DNA of 8,995 bases from RUG472 sp045224495 (GTDB taxonomy: Bacteria; Bacillota; Clostridia; Christensenellales; CAG-138): positions 1-8,995 of the forward strand of contig JBGVAK010000010.1 of assembly GCA_045224495.1 (NCBI GenBank), read 5' to 3'. Made by a program: the position numbers and the translations under genes. Below the pieces are notes generated by a model that saw only the letters and a program-made list of their open reading frames with translations, was not told where the DNA came from and did no database searches. Of the stretch, positions 1-6,058 are shown one piece after another. Within the stretch, counting starts at the first letter, position 1. The number at the start of each line of letters is the position of its first letter.

Positions 1-1242
1 GTAGACCTCGTGGCCGCCGATGTGCCGCATCATGAGCTTGGGCACCGGGTAGAACGCCAGCTCCGAGGGCTTGGTCACCAGCACGTCGCACTTGCGCATG
101 AGCAGGTTGGTGGAATACACCGCCTCGAAGATGTCCTTGTGGCAGAAGGCGGTGATGCCTGCCGGACTGTCCCCGTCCAGCGTGTCGGCCCAGGCGCAGA
201 GGCCTTTGTAGTCGTCGAAGTAGGTCTTGACCTCCTGCTCCAGCTCCGGCATCTCCTTTTTGAACACGTCCCACATGGTCAGGTGGTCGCCGAAGTTGAT
301 CCACAGCTCCGCCTTGCCCTCTTTGATATACGGGAGCAGGTGTTTTGTCATGGCGAGATACAGATCCCCGCCGGCGCCGGCGCCGCCCACGGTCATGAGG
401 AAGCGGACAGGCTTGCCGCTGCTGAGCCGGTCAAGGCGCTTCGTGCAGTCGTGCTCCACATTCTCCACCAGCTCGTGGTCGATGTAGTGGCCCACGTCGA
501 AGAGGTCTCCGTCGGGCATAGGCTTGAGCGCGGTCTTGGCCATGCCGTTGAGCTTCTTGTACCCGAGATACGCGAAGGGCGTCTGGACCGCATGGATGGA
601 TCCTTCGGCCAGGTGCAAGCCCATGGGCCAGTTGTCGGGGATGGCGTTGACCACGTGGGTGAGGCCCGCATGGACCGCCCCCTGGCTGGGCCACACGTGG
701 GTGCCTACGTAGGGCACGTCACGGGGCAGGTCCCGGAACAGGGGCACCAGCAATTCCGCGTTCTTCTGATCCCCCGCGTTGTAGGTGATCTGCCGAAAGC
801 CCTCGCTGTTGAGGGGCTCCCAATAGAGCTTGTTGAAGAGGCCCACCTTCTGGGAGAGCTTGGACCCCATGGAGTAGAGGTCGTTCTGATGCCGGATCAT
901 CTTGGACCCGGTGGCGTCGAAGGAGGCAAGGTCGAACCAGACGGGCTGTCGGCCTAAAGCCTTGGCGCAGGAGGCGATGGCCATGGCGATGCGGTAGTGG
1001 CCGAAGCCCATGCGGATGTTGCCCACGATGAGGGCGTTCTCCGGGAGCTCCAACGGCGTGTCGCTGTGCACCAGATTCAGGATGCCCAGCTCCGGGATCT
1101 GGTCGATGGGCTGCAAACCAAGATGATAGACCTTGTCGGTGTCGTCCCCAAACTTCTTCAGAAACCCGGCTTTGGCCTTCTCGGCCTTGGCAACCACCTT
1201 GGGGTCCATGGGGTTGCCGAAGATCACGCTGCTCTTATCCAT
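1..1242 (-). CDS. GT-B-like glycosyltransferase, C-terminus cut by window edge
   Basis: Continuous frame of 414 codons from ATG at 1242 to the left edge, with no stop. The start is set by a ribosome binding site (AAGGAAAA) that overlaps the stop codon of the upstream transporter gene, 11 nt away, so the two are probably translationally coupled. I do not recognise an exact family. Two segments suggest a GT-B fold like MurG or diacylglycerol glucosyltransferases: an N-terminal nucleotide/acceptor-type loop, GNIRMGFGHYRIA (about residues 74-86), followed by a strand/helix like MGDG-synthase N-domains; and a C-terminal half starting FLMTVGGAGAGGD (281-293), with CDVLVTKPSELAFYPVP (385-401), which resembles the donor-binding region of GT28 C-domains. 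No signal peptide or membrane segment is seen, so it is likely cytosolic or peripheral. Donor and acceptor cannot be told. Fold assignment is inference; it could be a non-catalytic relative. Confidence 0.8.
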   Translation of the reverse strand, partial: MDKSSVIFGNPMDPKVVAKAEKAKAGFLKKFGDDTDKVYHLGLQPIDQIPELGILNLVHSDTPLELPENALIVGNIRMGFGHYRIAMAIASCAKALGRQPVWFDLASFDATGSKMIRHQNDLYSMGSKLSQKVGLFNKLYWEPLNSEGFRQITYNAGDQKNAELLVPLFRDLPRDVPYVGTHVWPSQGAVHAGLTHVVNAIPDNWPMGLHLAEGSIHAVQTPFAYLGYKKLNGMAKTALKPMPDGDLFDVGHYIDHELVENVEHDCTKRLDRLSSGKPVRFLMTVGGAGAGGDLYLAMTKHLLPYIKEGKAELWINFGDHLTMWDVFKKEMPELEQEVKTYFDDYKGLCAWADTLDGDSPAGITAFCHKDIFEAVYSTNLLMRKCDVLVTKPSELAFYPVPKLMMRHIGGHEVY

Positions 1243-1253
1243 AGCTTTTTTCC

Positions 1254-2657
1254 TTATTTATTCGCGTTGTCGGTGATGGTCTTCATGACCTTCTTCTCGT
1301 CGTAGGCGGCCAGGATCACCGCGCCCAGGACGCAGAAGCAAATGGCCACGATGGCCACGATCCTAAGGCCGATGGGGGAGGCGGTGAGGTCGTTGCTCTT
1401 GAGATCCTGGGTGGTGCCCAGGACCGCCAGAGAGGTGAACACCAGCATGGCCACGCTCTGGCCCATCTTCATGGCGAAGGTCCGGGCGGCGAAGAACATG
1501 CCCTCCCGCTTTTCGCCGGTGACGATGGCGTCCTGCTCGGCCACGTCAGCCACGATGGCCTGGGGGATGATGCCCAGGAGCGCCATGGGGAAGGCGGAGA
1601 TGATCACGATCAGGGCGCCGGGAAGGATCCCCTTGAAGCCGGGGATTACGCCGATGAGGGCGGTGACCACGTACGCAAGGGCCAGGCCCAGGAAGCCCGT
1701 GATGACCAGCTTCTTTTTGCCGAACTTAGAAACCAGCTTGGACACGATGGGATAGAAGCAGGCGGAGAGCACCGTCATGCCGCCCAGGAAGTACATGGCG
1801 AAAGAGGCGTCCAGCTCCATGCTCACCTTCACGAAGAAGGGCAGGCCCGTCTGGAACAGGGTGAGGCCGATCCAGTAGGCGATGTCGGAGGCGGCGAACT
1901 TCACGAAGTCCTTGTTCTGGAAGGTCTTGCCAAGGCTCTTGATGGCGTTGCTCTCGCTGGGCACCGCATCCACGAACTCCTTCTCGTTGAGCTTGAACAC
2001 GGGGATCAGCATGCAGATGAGGGCGATGGCGGAGAGGACGATGAAGCAGAGCCGATAGCTCCAGGCGAAGGACACGGCCATGCCCTGCAGGACCCCCGCG
2101 AAGACGAAGGGGAGGTAGGCGATCAGCGTGCCGAAGAAGAAGGTCAACGAGATGGCCGTGGAGATGTACATGCGGTCCTCCTGGGTCTTGCCGAACTCGG
2201 AGATGAGGGCGTTATAGGGGGTGCAGTACATGGTCATGAAGAGGTAGAAGAGGATCAGCGTGCACAGGACCCAGGCGATGTTCACGCCGCTCACGCCGTT
2301 CACCGGGGCGAAGAACACCAGCACGGTGATGAGGGCGAAGGGGATGGCGGCCCGCTTCATGAAGGGGATGCGGCGGCCCTTGGGATTGGTGCTCCGATCG
2401 GACAGGGAGGCGATCCAGGGGTCGGTCACCGCGTCGAAGATGCGGCAGATGAAGGCGATGAGGCCCAATATGGTCAAAATGCCGAAGATGATGAGGCCTG
2501 TGGGCAGATAGAAGTTGGCGCCCTTGGCGATGTCCTGCTCCGTGGGCAGGTAGAAGGTGACCAGCCAGGCATTGATCAGGCCGCCCAGGATGGACCAGCC
2601 CAGCTGGCCCACGGCGAAGATGCGCATTTCCTTCTTGGTGAGACGTCTTGTTTTCAT
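1254..2657 (-). CDS. GPH-family (MFS_2) sugar:cation symporter
   Basis: A 467-residue polytopic membrane protein with about 12 hydrophobic segments, the usual length for the glycoside-pentoside-hexuronide:cation symporter family. Family hallmarks are visible: RIFDAVTDPWIASLSDRS followed by GRR (residues 72-96); TPYNALISEFGKTQEDR (146-162); and VADVAEQDAIVTGEKREG (369-386), followed by a conserved F..K.G segment (394-399). Members carry sugars, sugar acids or other glycosides with H+ or Na+; the substrate cannot be read from sequence. The start at 2657 has a good ribosome binding site, GGGGAGAA, 7 nt upstream. It is the first gene of an operon with the glycosyltransferase-like gene and is transcribed away from tetR, with which it shares a control region. 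Pairing a sugar symporter with a GT-like protein rather than a glycoside hydrolase is unusual. The function could also be export or transport of a glycosylated small molecule. Confidence 0.93.
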   Translation of the reverse strand: MKTRRLTKKEMRIFAVGQLGWSILGGLINAWLVTFYLPTEQDIAKGANFYLPTGLIIFGILTILGLIAFICRIFDAVTDPWIASLSDRSTNPKGRRIPFMKRAAIPFALITVLVFFAPVNGVSGVNIAWVLCTLILFYLFMTMYCTPYNALISEFGKTQEDRMYISTAISLTFFFGTLIAYLPFVFAGVLQGMAVSFAWSYRLCFIVLSAIALICMLIPVFKLNEKEFVDAVPSESNAIKSLGKTFQNKDFVKFAASDIAYWIGLTLFQTGLPFFVKVSMELDASFAMYFLGGMTVLSACFYPIVSKLVSKFGKKKLVITGFLGLALAYVVTALIGVIPGFKGILPGALIVIISAFPMALLGIIPQAIVADVAEQDAIVTGEKREGMFFAARTFAMKMGQSVAMLVFTSLAVLGTTQDLKSNDLTASPIGLRIVAIVAICFCVLGAVILAAYDEKKVMKTITDNANK

Positions 2658-2664
2658 CGGTTAG

Positions 2665-2672
2665 TTCTCCCC
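2665..2672 (-). promoter_or_regulatory. Ribosome binding site of the transporter gene
   Basis: GGGGAGAA on the minus strand, 7 nt before ATG at 2657. It fixes that start over other frames opening upstream at 2712. Confidence 0.75.
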
Positions 2673-2692
2673 GTTTTCGAGATTTGGCCGTA

Positions 2693-2708
2693 GTGCCCAT
2701 TAGGGCAC
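2693..2708 (-). promoter_or_regulatory. Short inverted repeat in the transporter leader
   Basis: GTGCCC and GGGCAC flank a 4-nt centre. If transcription starts near 2720 this lies about 12-27 nt into the 5' leader and would form a 6-bp hairpin, or serve as a DNA operator. There is no T-tract, so it is not an intrinsic terminator. Role unknown. Confidence 0.35.
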
Positions 2709-2726
2709 ACAATACGACATATTAAA

Positions 2727-2755
2727 AGTATAGCGTATGCAGCGCCAAAAGACAA
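2727..2755 (-). promoter_or_regulatory. Candidate promoter of the transporter/glycosyltransferase operon
   Basis: On the minus strand, TTGTCT (2755-2750) and TATACT (2732-2727) are separated by exactly 17 nt. The predicted start is near 2720, giving a leader of about 60 nt. An imperfect dyad (ATACG at 2712-2716 and CGTAT at 2734-2738, plus partial inner pairing) is centred on the -10 box and could be an operator. The -35 box matches the consensus at 4 of 6 positions. Confidence 0.5.
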
Positions 2756-2775
2756 AGGGGTAGGGGCCCGGACAA

Positions 2776-2804
2776 ATTATATATTCTAACGTTCGTTTCG
2801 GAAA
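2776..2804 (-). promoter_or_regulatory. Second candidate minus-strand promoter with operator-like spacer
   Basis: A perfect TATAAT reads on the minus strand at 2781-2776, with a weak -35 (TTTCCG at 2804-2799) at 17-nt spacing. The operator-like sequence at 2787-2797 lies inside the spacer, so a bound repressor would block this promoter. The weak -35 keeps confidence low; the nearer promoter (2727-2755) may be the main one. Confidence 0.3.
2787..2797. promoter_or_regulatory. Second TetR operator-like site
   Basis: TAACGTTCGTT matches the core TAACGTACGTT of the palindrome at 2846-2861 at 10 of 11 positions and keeps the AACG/CGTT arms. It lies 23 nt upstream of the tetR gene's -35 box and inside the spacer of a possible divergent promoter. 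That the TetR of this locus binds it is inference. Confidence 0.4.
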
Positions 2805-2809
2805 AAGGC

Positions 2810-2838
2810 TTGACAAGGAGCCTGGGGACACCTATACT
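2810..2838 (+). promoter_or_regulatory. Promoter of the tetR-CPBP operon
   Basis: Perfect -35 TTGACA (2810-2815), 17-nt spacer, and -10 TATACT (2833-2838), a near-consensus sigma-70/sigma-A promoter. Transcription should start near 2845, inside the palindromic operator, so the promoter is strong by default and depends on repression. Confidence 0.85.
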
Positions 2839-2840
2839 TT

Positions 2841-2861
2841 CGTTATATAACGTACGTTATA
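2841..2861. promoter_or_regulatory. Palindromic operator, probably for the adjacent TetR protein
   Basis: TATAACGTACGTTATA (2846-2861) is a perfect 16-bp palindrome. It overlaps a second perfect palindrome, CGTTATATAACG (2841-2852), so the half-site CGTTAT/ATAACG occurs three times. It sits on the predicted start point, between the -10 box and the ribosome binding site of the tetR gene, the standard layout for autorepression. Binding by this TetR is inferred from position and from the symmetry typical of TetR operators. Confidence 0.75.
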
Positions 2862-2876
2862 AAAGGAGGAAAGCCA

Positions 2877-3452
2877 ATGCCGCCCAAAGCCAGGGTCACT
2901 CGGGAGGATATCCTGAACGCCGCCTTCGACCTGATCCGCGCAGAGGGCCAGGAGGCCTTGAGCGTGCGGGCGGTGGCTAAGCGCCTTGGCTGCTCCACCC
3001 AGCCCGTCCTCTACAACTTTGCCACGGTGGAGGAGCTGAAGGACGCCGTCTATGAGAAGGCGGACGGTTTTCACACATCGTACATCCTGCCCCGGGACGG
3101 GGAGGGGGCCGACGCCCTGCTGGAGCTGGGCCTCAATTACGTCCGCTTCGGCCACGAGGAGAAGCACCTGTTCCGGTTCCTCTTCGAGAGCAACCGCTTC
3201 GGCGGCATGGACATGGACGCCCTCGTGAAGGGGCCGGGGGTGGGAGAGCTGGTGGGCATTCTGGCGGGCGGTCTGGGCTGCACGGCAGCGGAGGCCGAGA
3301 AGGTCTTTTTGACTTTCTTCGCTGTGGCCCACGGCCTGGGGAGCCTTCTCGCGAACAACGCTATGGAATACGATGAAACGGAATGCGCGGCCATGCTGGA
3401 GACCGTTTTCTACGGGGCGCTGGCGGCCCAAAAAGGAGGAAAAGATGCGTAA
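2877..3452 (+). CDS. TetR/AcrR-family transcriptional regulator
   Basis: A 191-residue protein, typical TetR length. The N-terminal helix-turn-helix spans about residues 8-57: TREDILNAAFDLIRAEG, then LSVRAVAKRLGCSTQPVLYNF as the HTH, with Y46 and F48 in the recognition-helix region, and VEELKDAVYEKAD leading into the ligand domain. The C-terminal part (about 65-191) is helical and of the all-alpha TetR ligand-binding type; its ligand cannot be read. The start at 2877 follows GGAGGA with 6-nt spacing. It is the first gene of an operon with the CPBP protease, whose start codon lies within its last codons. It most likely represses itself through the palindrome on its own start point and possibly the divergent transporter operon. 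Activation instead of repression is less likely given operator position. Confidence 0.93.
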   Translation: MPPKARVTREDILNAAFDLIRAEGQEALSVRAVAKRLGCSTQPVLYNFATVEELKDAVYEKADGFHTSYILPRDGEGADALLELGLNYVRFGHEEKHLFRFLFESNRFGGMDMDALVKGPGVGELVGILAGGLGCTAAEAEKVFLTFFAVAHGLGSLLANNAMEYDETECAAMLETVFYGALAAQKGGKDA

Positions 3453-4158
3453 ATTCTATGAAAACAAGCCGGTCCTGTTCGCGGTGCTGTGGATCGTAGC
3501 CTATGTGGTGCTCATGGCGCCCCTCAGGGGCAGCTACGGCGACGGGAGTTTGCAGATGCTCCTGGGCCTGGTGGCCATCTCTGCGGCTATGCTTTCGGTG
3601 ATCCGCCTGTTGGGCATAGAGAAGGAGCTGGGTATGACCCGCTGGCTCCAGAATGGGAAAAAGCTCTTCTGGCTTCTGCCTATGTGGGTCCTCTCCACGG
3701 GGAACCTGTGGGGCGGCGCGGGCCTTCGGTACGACGGGATCACCACGGTCATGGCGGTCCTGTCCTTCCTGCTGGTGGGCGTGGCGGAGGAGATCGTCTT
3801 CCGGGGTTTCCTGTTCAACGGCATGAAGAAGACCGGGAGCCTGACCGTGGCCATCGTCGTGTCCGCCGTGACCTTCGGCATGGGCCATATCGTGAACCTG
3901 TTGACGGGCCACGCCACCGCGGAGACCCTGGTGCAGATGGTCTTCGCCGTCGCCTGGGGCTTCCTGCTCACCTTCGCGTACCTAAAGGGCGGGAGCCTGC
4001 TGCCCTGTATCGTGATCCACGGTCTTATCGACGTTTTCAGCGTCTTTGCCCGGGACAACGAAGCGGCCCACTGGGCCTACATCATCGCCACCGTGGCGGT
4101 GGCCGTGGCCTACTGCCTGTACCTTCGCAAGCAGCCCACGCCGGAGCCGGAACAGTAA
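3445..4158 (+). CDS. CPBP-family (Rce1-like) intramembrane glutamic protease
   Basis: A 237-residue membrane protein with about 6-8 hydrophobic segments. It carries all CPBP/Abi (PF02517) signatures: EEIVFRG with E115, E116 and R120; FGMGHIVN with H148; and IHGLIDVF with H192 and D196. In Rce1-type proteases the paired glutamates and histidines form the active site, so this copy looks catalytically intact. Bacterial relatives act in bacteriocin maturation or self-immunity and in regulated membrane proteolysis; the substrate is unknown. The start is ATG at 3445, preceded by AAAAGGAGGAAA. The same frame is open from an ATG at 3373, but the 24 extra residues are Arg/Pro-rich, lie over tetR coding sequence and lack a ribosome binding site. 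It overlaps tetR by 8 nt, so translation is probably coupled. A strong terminator hairpin follows. Confidence 0.9.
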   Translation: MRKFYENKPVLFAVLWIVAYVVLMAPLRGSYGDGSLQMLLGLVAISAAMLSVIRLLGIEKELGMTRWLQNGKKLFWLLPMWVLSTGNLWGGAGLRYDGITTVMAVLSFLLVGVAEEIVFRGFLFNGMKKTGSLTVAIVVSAVTFGMGHIVNLLTGHATAETLVQMVFAVAWGFLLTFAYLKGGSLLPCIVIHGLIDVFSVFARDNEAAHWAYIIATVAVAVAYCLYLRKQPTPEPEQ

Positions 4159-4172
4159 AATCGATGCATACG

Positions 4173-4200
4173 AAAAAAGCTCCCACGCTGGGAGCTTTTT
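4173..4200. terminator. Bidirectional intrinsic terminator
   Basis: AGCTCCCA, a CGC loop and TGGGAGCT form a GC-rich stem (4178-4196) flanked by an A-tract (4173-4178) and a T-tract (4196-4200). Read on either strand it is a hairpin followed by U residues. It lies between the converging ends of the CPBP gene (stop 4158) and the beta-helix gene (stop 4226), so it can end both transcripts. Confidence 0.9.
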
Positions 4201-4205
4201 CTATG

Positions 4206-4233
4206 TGCCATTATCCGGTATGCCGTTATCCGG
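4206..4233. repeat. Short tandem direct repeat across a stop codon
   Basis: TGCCATTATCCGG (4206-4218) and TGCCGTTATCCGG (4221-4233) match at 12 of 13 positions with a 15-nt period. The second unit contains the stop of the beta-helix gene on the minus strand. Since 15 is a multiple of 3, the first unit supplies a second in-frame stop. It looks like a local duplication. Confidence 0.7.
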
Positions 4234-5926
4234 CGATCGCCACCGGCTTCAGTTCCCCGTTGTCGGTCACGTCGTAGTGGTTGTCCAGGACGGGGGCCTC
4301 GTTCCAGGTCACCTCGTAGGAATCGTAGAGGCTGAGGGCCGGGCTGGGCACGTCATGGATGCGGCAGTTCTGGAAGGAGGCGCCGTAGACCGTGAACAGG
4401 ACCACGCCGCCGAGGGAGCACTCGTAAATCTCGCAGTCCGCCAGGGCTACGTCCGTGCAGGTGTAGGCGTAGACGCCCAGGGTGCCGCAGCCGTAGAGGC
4501 GGCAGCCGTCCAGCAGGACGCCGTTGCAGCCGTCGAAGTCCAGCACCGCGCCGGAGCAGTCGCTGGGCCCCTCGGTGTGGCCCAGGGTCAGGCCCGACAC
4601 GCGCACGCCGTCGCAGCCCCGGAAGCCCAAAACGTTGGCGTAACGGGGCGCGGCCGTCAGGGTGGTGCCCTCTGAAGCGCCGCGGATCGTGAGGCCCGAC
4701 GCGCCTATGATGGTCAACTGGGGCCCGTCGTAGGTCTCCTCCCAGCGGTAGTACCAGCTTTCGCTGACGCCGTAGGCAGAGGCGTCCGCCAGGCAGAAGC
4801 TGTCCCCGTCCAGGACGATGGTCCTATCCGGGCCGATGGCGGCCAAAAAGTCGTCCACGGTGTTGACCGTGATCTCGCCGCCCGGGGCCACCTCCGTGGG
4901 CTCCGGCAGAGAGATCTCCTCCGTACCGGACAGCTGGATGGGCCGGATATCCATGGCCATGAGATCGCCTTCCGTCAGCTCGTTCCCTGCCGCGTCCAGG
5001 GCGGCCAGAGAGGACATCTCGTCGCCATAGGCGTACCAGCTGCCCAGCTCGTTCCCGTGGAAGGCGCAGCCGTCCACTGTGGCGGGATACTGGTAGAGGG
5101 CGAAGGCGTCCTGCAGGGTGTTGTACTCCACCCGGTTGGACAGGAAGGCGGCGCTGCGGGTATAGCTGCTGAGCAGCAGGATATCGGCGGTGTTGTCATG
5201 GACGTGGCAGGCGGACACAGTGAGGCCGTCCCCGCCGTAGGACCGGAACAGGCAAGAGGCGGCATACTCGCTCCGCCAGCCGTTGTGGTCGATCTCGCAG
5301 TCCTCCACCAGCACGTTCCGGCAGCCGTCAAAGCTTACGGCACTGTCGCTGCACTCGTAGATGCGGGAAAGGGCGACCTTCACGCCGCTGCAGTTCATGG
5401 CCCAGACGCCCATGGACCCGCAGCCGAAGAGGCCGCAAAGCTCCACCGTGACGTCGGTGCAGTTGGCAAAGTACAGCACGCCGCCGGAGCAGTAGCCCGG
5501 GGCAGGACTGTGGCCCGCGGTGAGCCCCGCCACGGTCACGTTTTTGCAGCCGTTGAAGGTGAGCACGTTGGCGTACCGGTCCTTAGCGAGCAGGGTGGTC
5601 TTGTCCATGCCCGCGCCCCGCAAGGTCAGCCCGTCGGCCCCCGCGATCTGCAGCTCGTAGCCCTGTTCGGAGCTCTGCTCCCAGCGGCAGTAGGGGTTGC
5701 CCGTGTCCTGGCCGTAGGTGGCGGCATCAGCGAACGCGTACTCCCCCGGCAGCAGGGCGATATCGGCGCCAGGTTTGACGGCGGCTACCAGCTCGTCTAC
5801 ATTCTTCACTTCGATGGCTGTCCCCTGGATCGCCTCCTTGGCTGCAGGGGCAAAGCCCATGGCCGTCAGCATCATGATTCCCGTGAGCAGCAGCCCCAGG
5901 ACCCGTATTTTCAGAGATTGTCTCAT
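4226..5926 (-). CDS. Secreted Cys-rich parallel beta-helix protein with two tandem units
   Basis: A 566-residue protein. The N-terminus (MRQSLKIRVLGLLLTGIMML, then TAMGFAPA) is a Sec signal peptide with likely cleavage near residue 28. The rest shows short turns of the right-handed parallel beta-helix kind (pectate lyase-like), e.g. FNGCKNVTVAGL and FDGCRNVLVEDCEI. Residues about 38-212 and 352-525 are an internal duplication: RYANVL recurs at 117 and 428, and seven cysteines (127, 146, 156, 164, 169, 179, 192) recur exactly 311 residues later. Unit 1 has an extra tail (213-310) that unit 2 lacks. About 23 cysteines in total. No LPXTG, membrane anchor or known catalytic residues were recognised, so carbohydrate binding or cleavage is only possible, not shown. 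Start 5926 follows GGAGGA; the frame is open from 5968, but that ATG lies upstream of the predicted start of transcription. Confidence 0.88.
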   Translation of the reverse strand: MRQSLKIRVLGLLLTGIMMLTAMGFAPAAKEAIQGTAIEVKNVDELVAAVKPGADIALLPGEYAFADAATYGQDTGNPYCRWEQSSEQGYELQIAGADGLTLRGAGMDKTTLLAKDRYANVLTFNGCKNVTVAGLTAGHSPAPGYCSGGVLYFANCTDVTVELCGLFGCGSMGVWAMNCSGVKVALSRIYECSDSAVSFDGCRNVLVEDCEIDHNGWRSEYAASCLFRSYGGDGLTVSACHVHDNTADILLLSSYTRSAAFLSNRVEYNTLQDAFALYQYPATVDGCAFHGNELGSWYAYGDEMSSLAALDAAGNELTEGDLMAMDIRPIQLSGTEEISLPEPTEVAPGGEITVNTVDDFLAAIGPDRTIVLDGDSFCLADASAYGVSESWYYRWEETYDGPQLTIIGASGLTIRGASEGTTLTAAPRYANVLGFRGCDGVRVSGLTLGHTEGPSDCSGAVLDFDGCNGVLLDGCRLYGCGTLGVYAYTCTDVALADCEIYECSLGGVVLFTVYGASFQNCRIHDVPSPALSLYDSYEVTWNEAPVLDNHYDVTDNGELKPVAIAG

Positions 5927-5931
5927 TATTT

Positions 5932-5937
5932 TCCTCC
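5932..5937 (-). promoter_or_regulatory. Ribosome binding site deciding the beta-helix gene start
   Basis: GGAGGA on the minus strand, 5 nt before ATG 5926. It supports the short form that starts directly with a signal peptide. Confidence 0.8.
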
Positions 5938-5958
5938 ATTCGGTTTTCTTTTTGGCAT

Positions 5959-5987
5959 ACCTTAGCACTGCTTTCTTTTCTTGTCAA
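5959..5987 (-). promoter_or_regulatory. Promoter of the beta-helix gene
   Basis: On the minus strand, perfect TTGACA (5987-5982), 17-nt spacer, TAAGGT (5964-5959) preceded by TGC, an extended -10 element. Transcription should start near 5952, leaving a leader of about 25 nt. It lies just after the terminator of the upstream operon, so the gene is an independent unit. Confidence 0.75.
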
Positions 5988-5993
5988 TCCCAA

Positions 5994-6030
5994 AGAAAAG
6001 CGAAAAGCGGAGGAAAAAACTTCCTCCGCT
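5994..6030 (-). terminator. Intrinsic terminator of the acetyltransferase/hydrolase operon
   Basis: AGCGGAGGAA and TTCCTCCGCT form a 10-bp perfect stem (6030-6006) around a 5-nt loop, followed on the minus strand by a T-rich run (TTTTCGCTTTTC). It lies 28 nt after the serine hydrolase stop. On the plus strand it is followed by GGACTG, so it works in one direction only. Confidence 0.85.
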
Positions 6031-6058
6031 GGACTGCCGATGCAGGTCACAGGCAGGT

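Noticed and set aside
10..957. A 315-codon plus-strand frame at the left edge
   Set aside because: It lies over the GT-like gene, which has an intact frame, a ribosome binding site and domain-like motifs. The plus-strand product is His/Val/Glu-rich filler typical of an antisense shadow.
2658..2876. A riboswitch or small RNA in the divergent intergenic region
   Set aside because: The region is explained by promoters and palindromic operators. The only RNA-like hairpin is a 6-bp stem with no T-tract, and no conserved riboswitch core is visible.
2832..3431. A 199-codon minus-strand frame over tetR
   Set aside because: Antisense to a textbook TetR HTH gene with promoter, operator and ribosome binding site.
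3373..3444. Upstream extension of the CPBP gene by 24 codons
   Set aside because: No ribosome binding site at 3373, composition unlike a membrane-protein N-terminus, and a strong GGAGG site directly precedes ATG 3445.
3489..4277. A 262-codon frame overlapping the CPBP gene on the same strand
   Set aside because: Out of frame with the CPBP protein, Arg/Gly/Pro-rich, runs through the terminator hairpin, and has no family features.
5057..5965. A 302-codon plus-strand frame over the beta-helix gene
   Set aside because: Antisense to a protein with a signal peptide and clear internal repeats; no ribosome binding site and no known domain.
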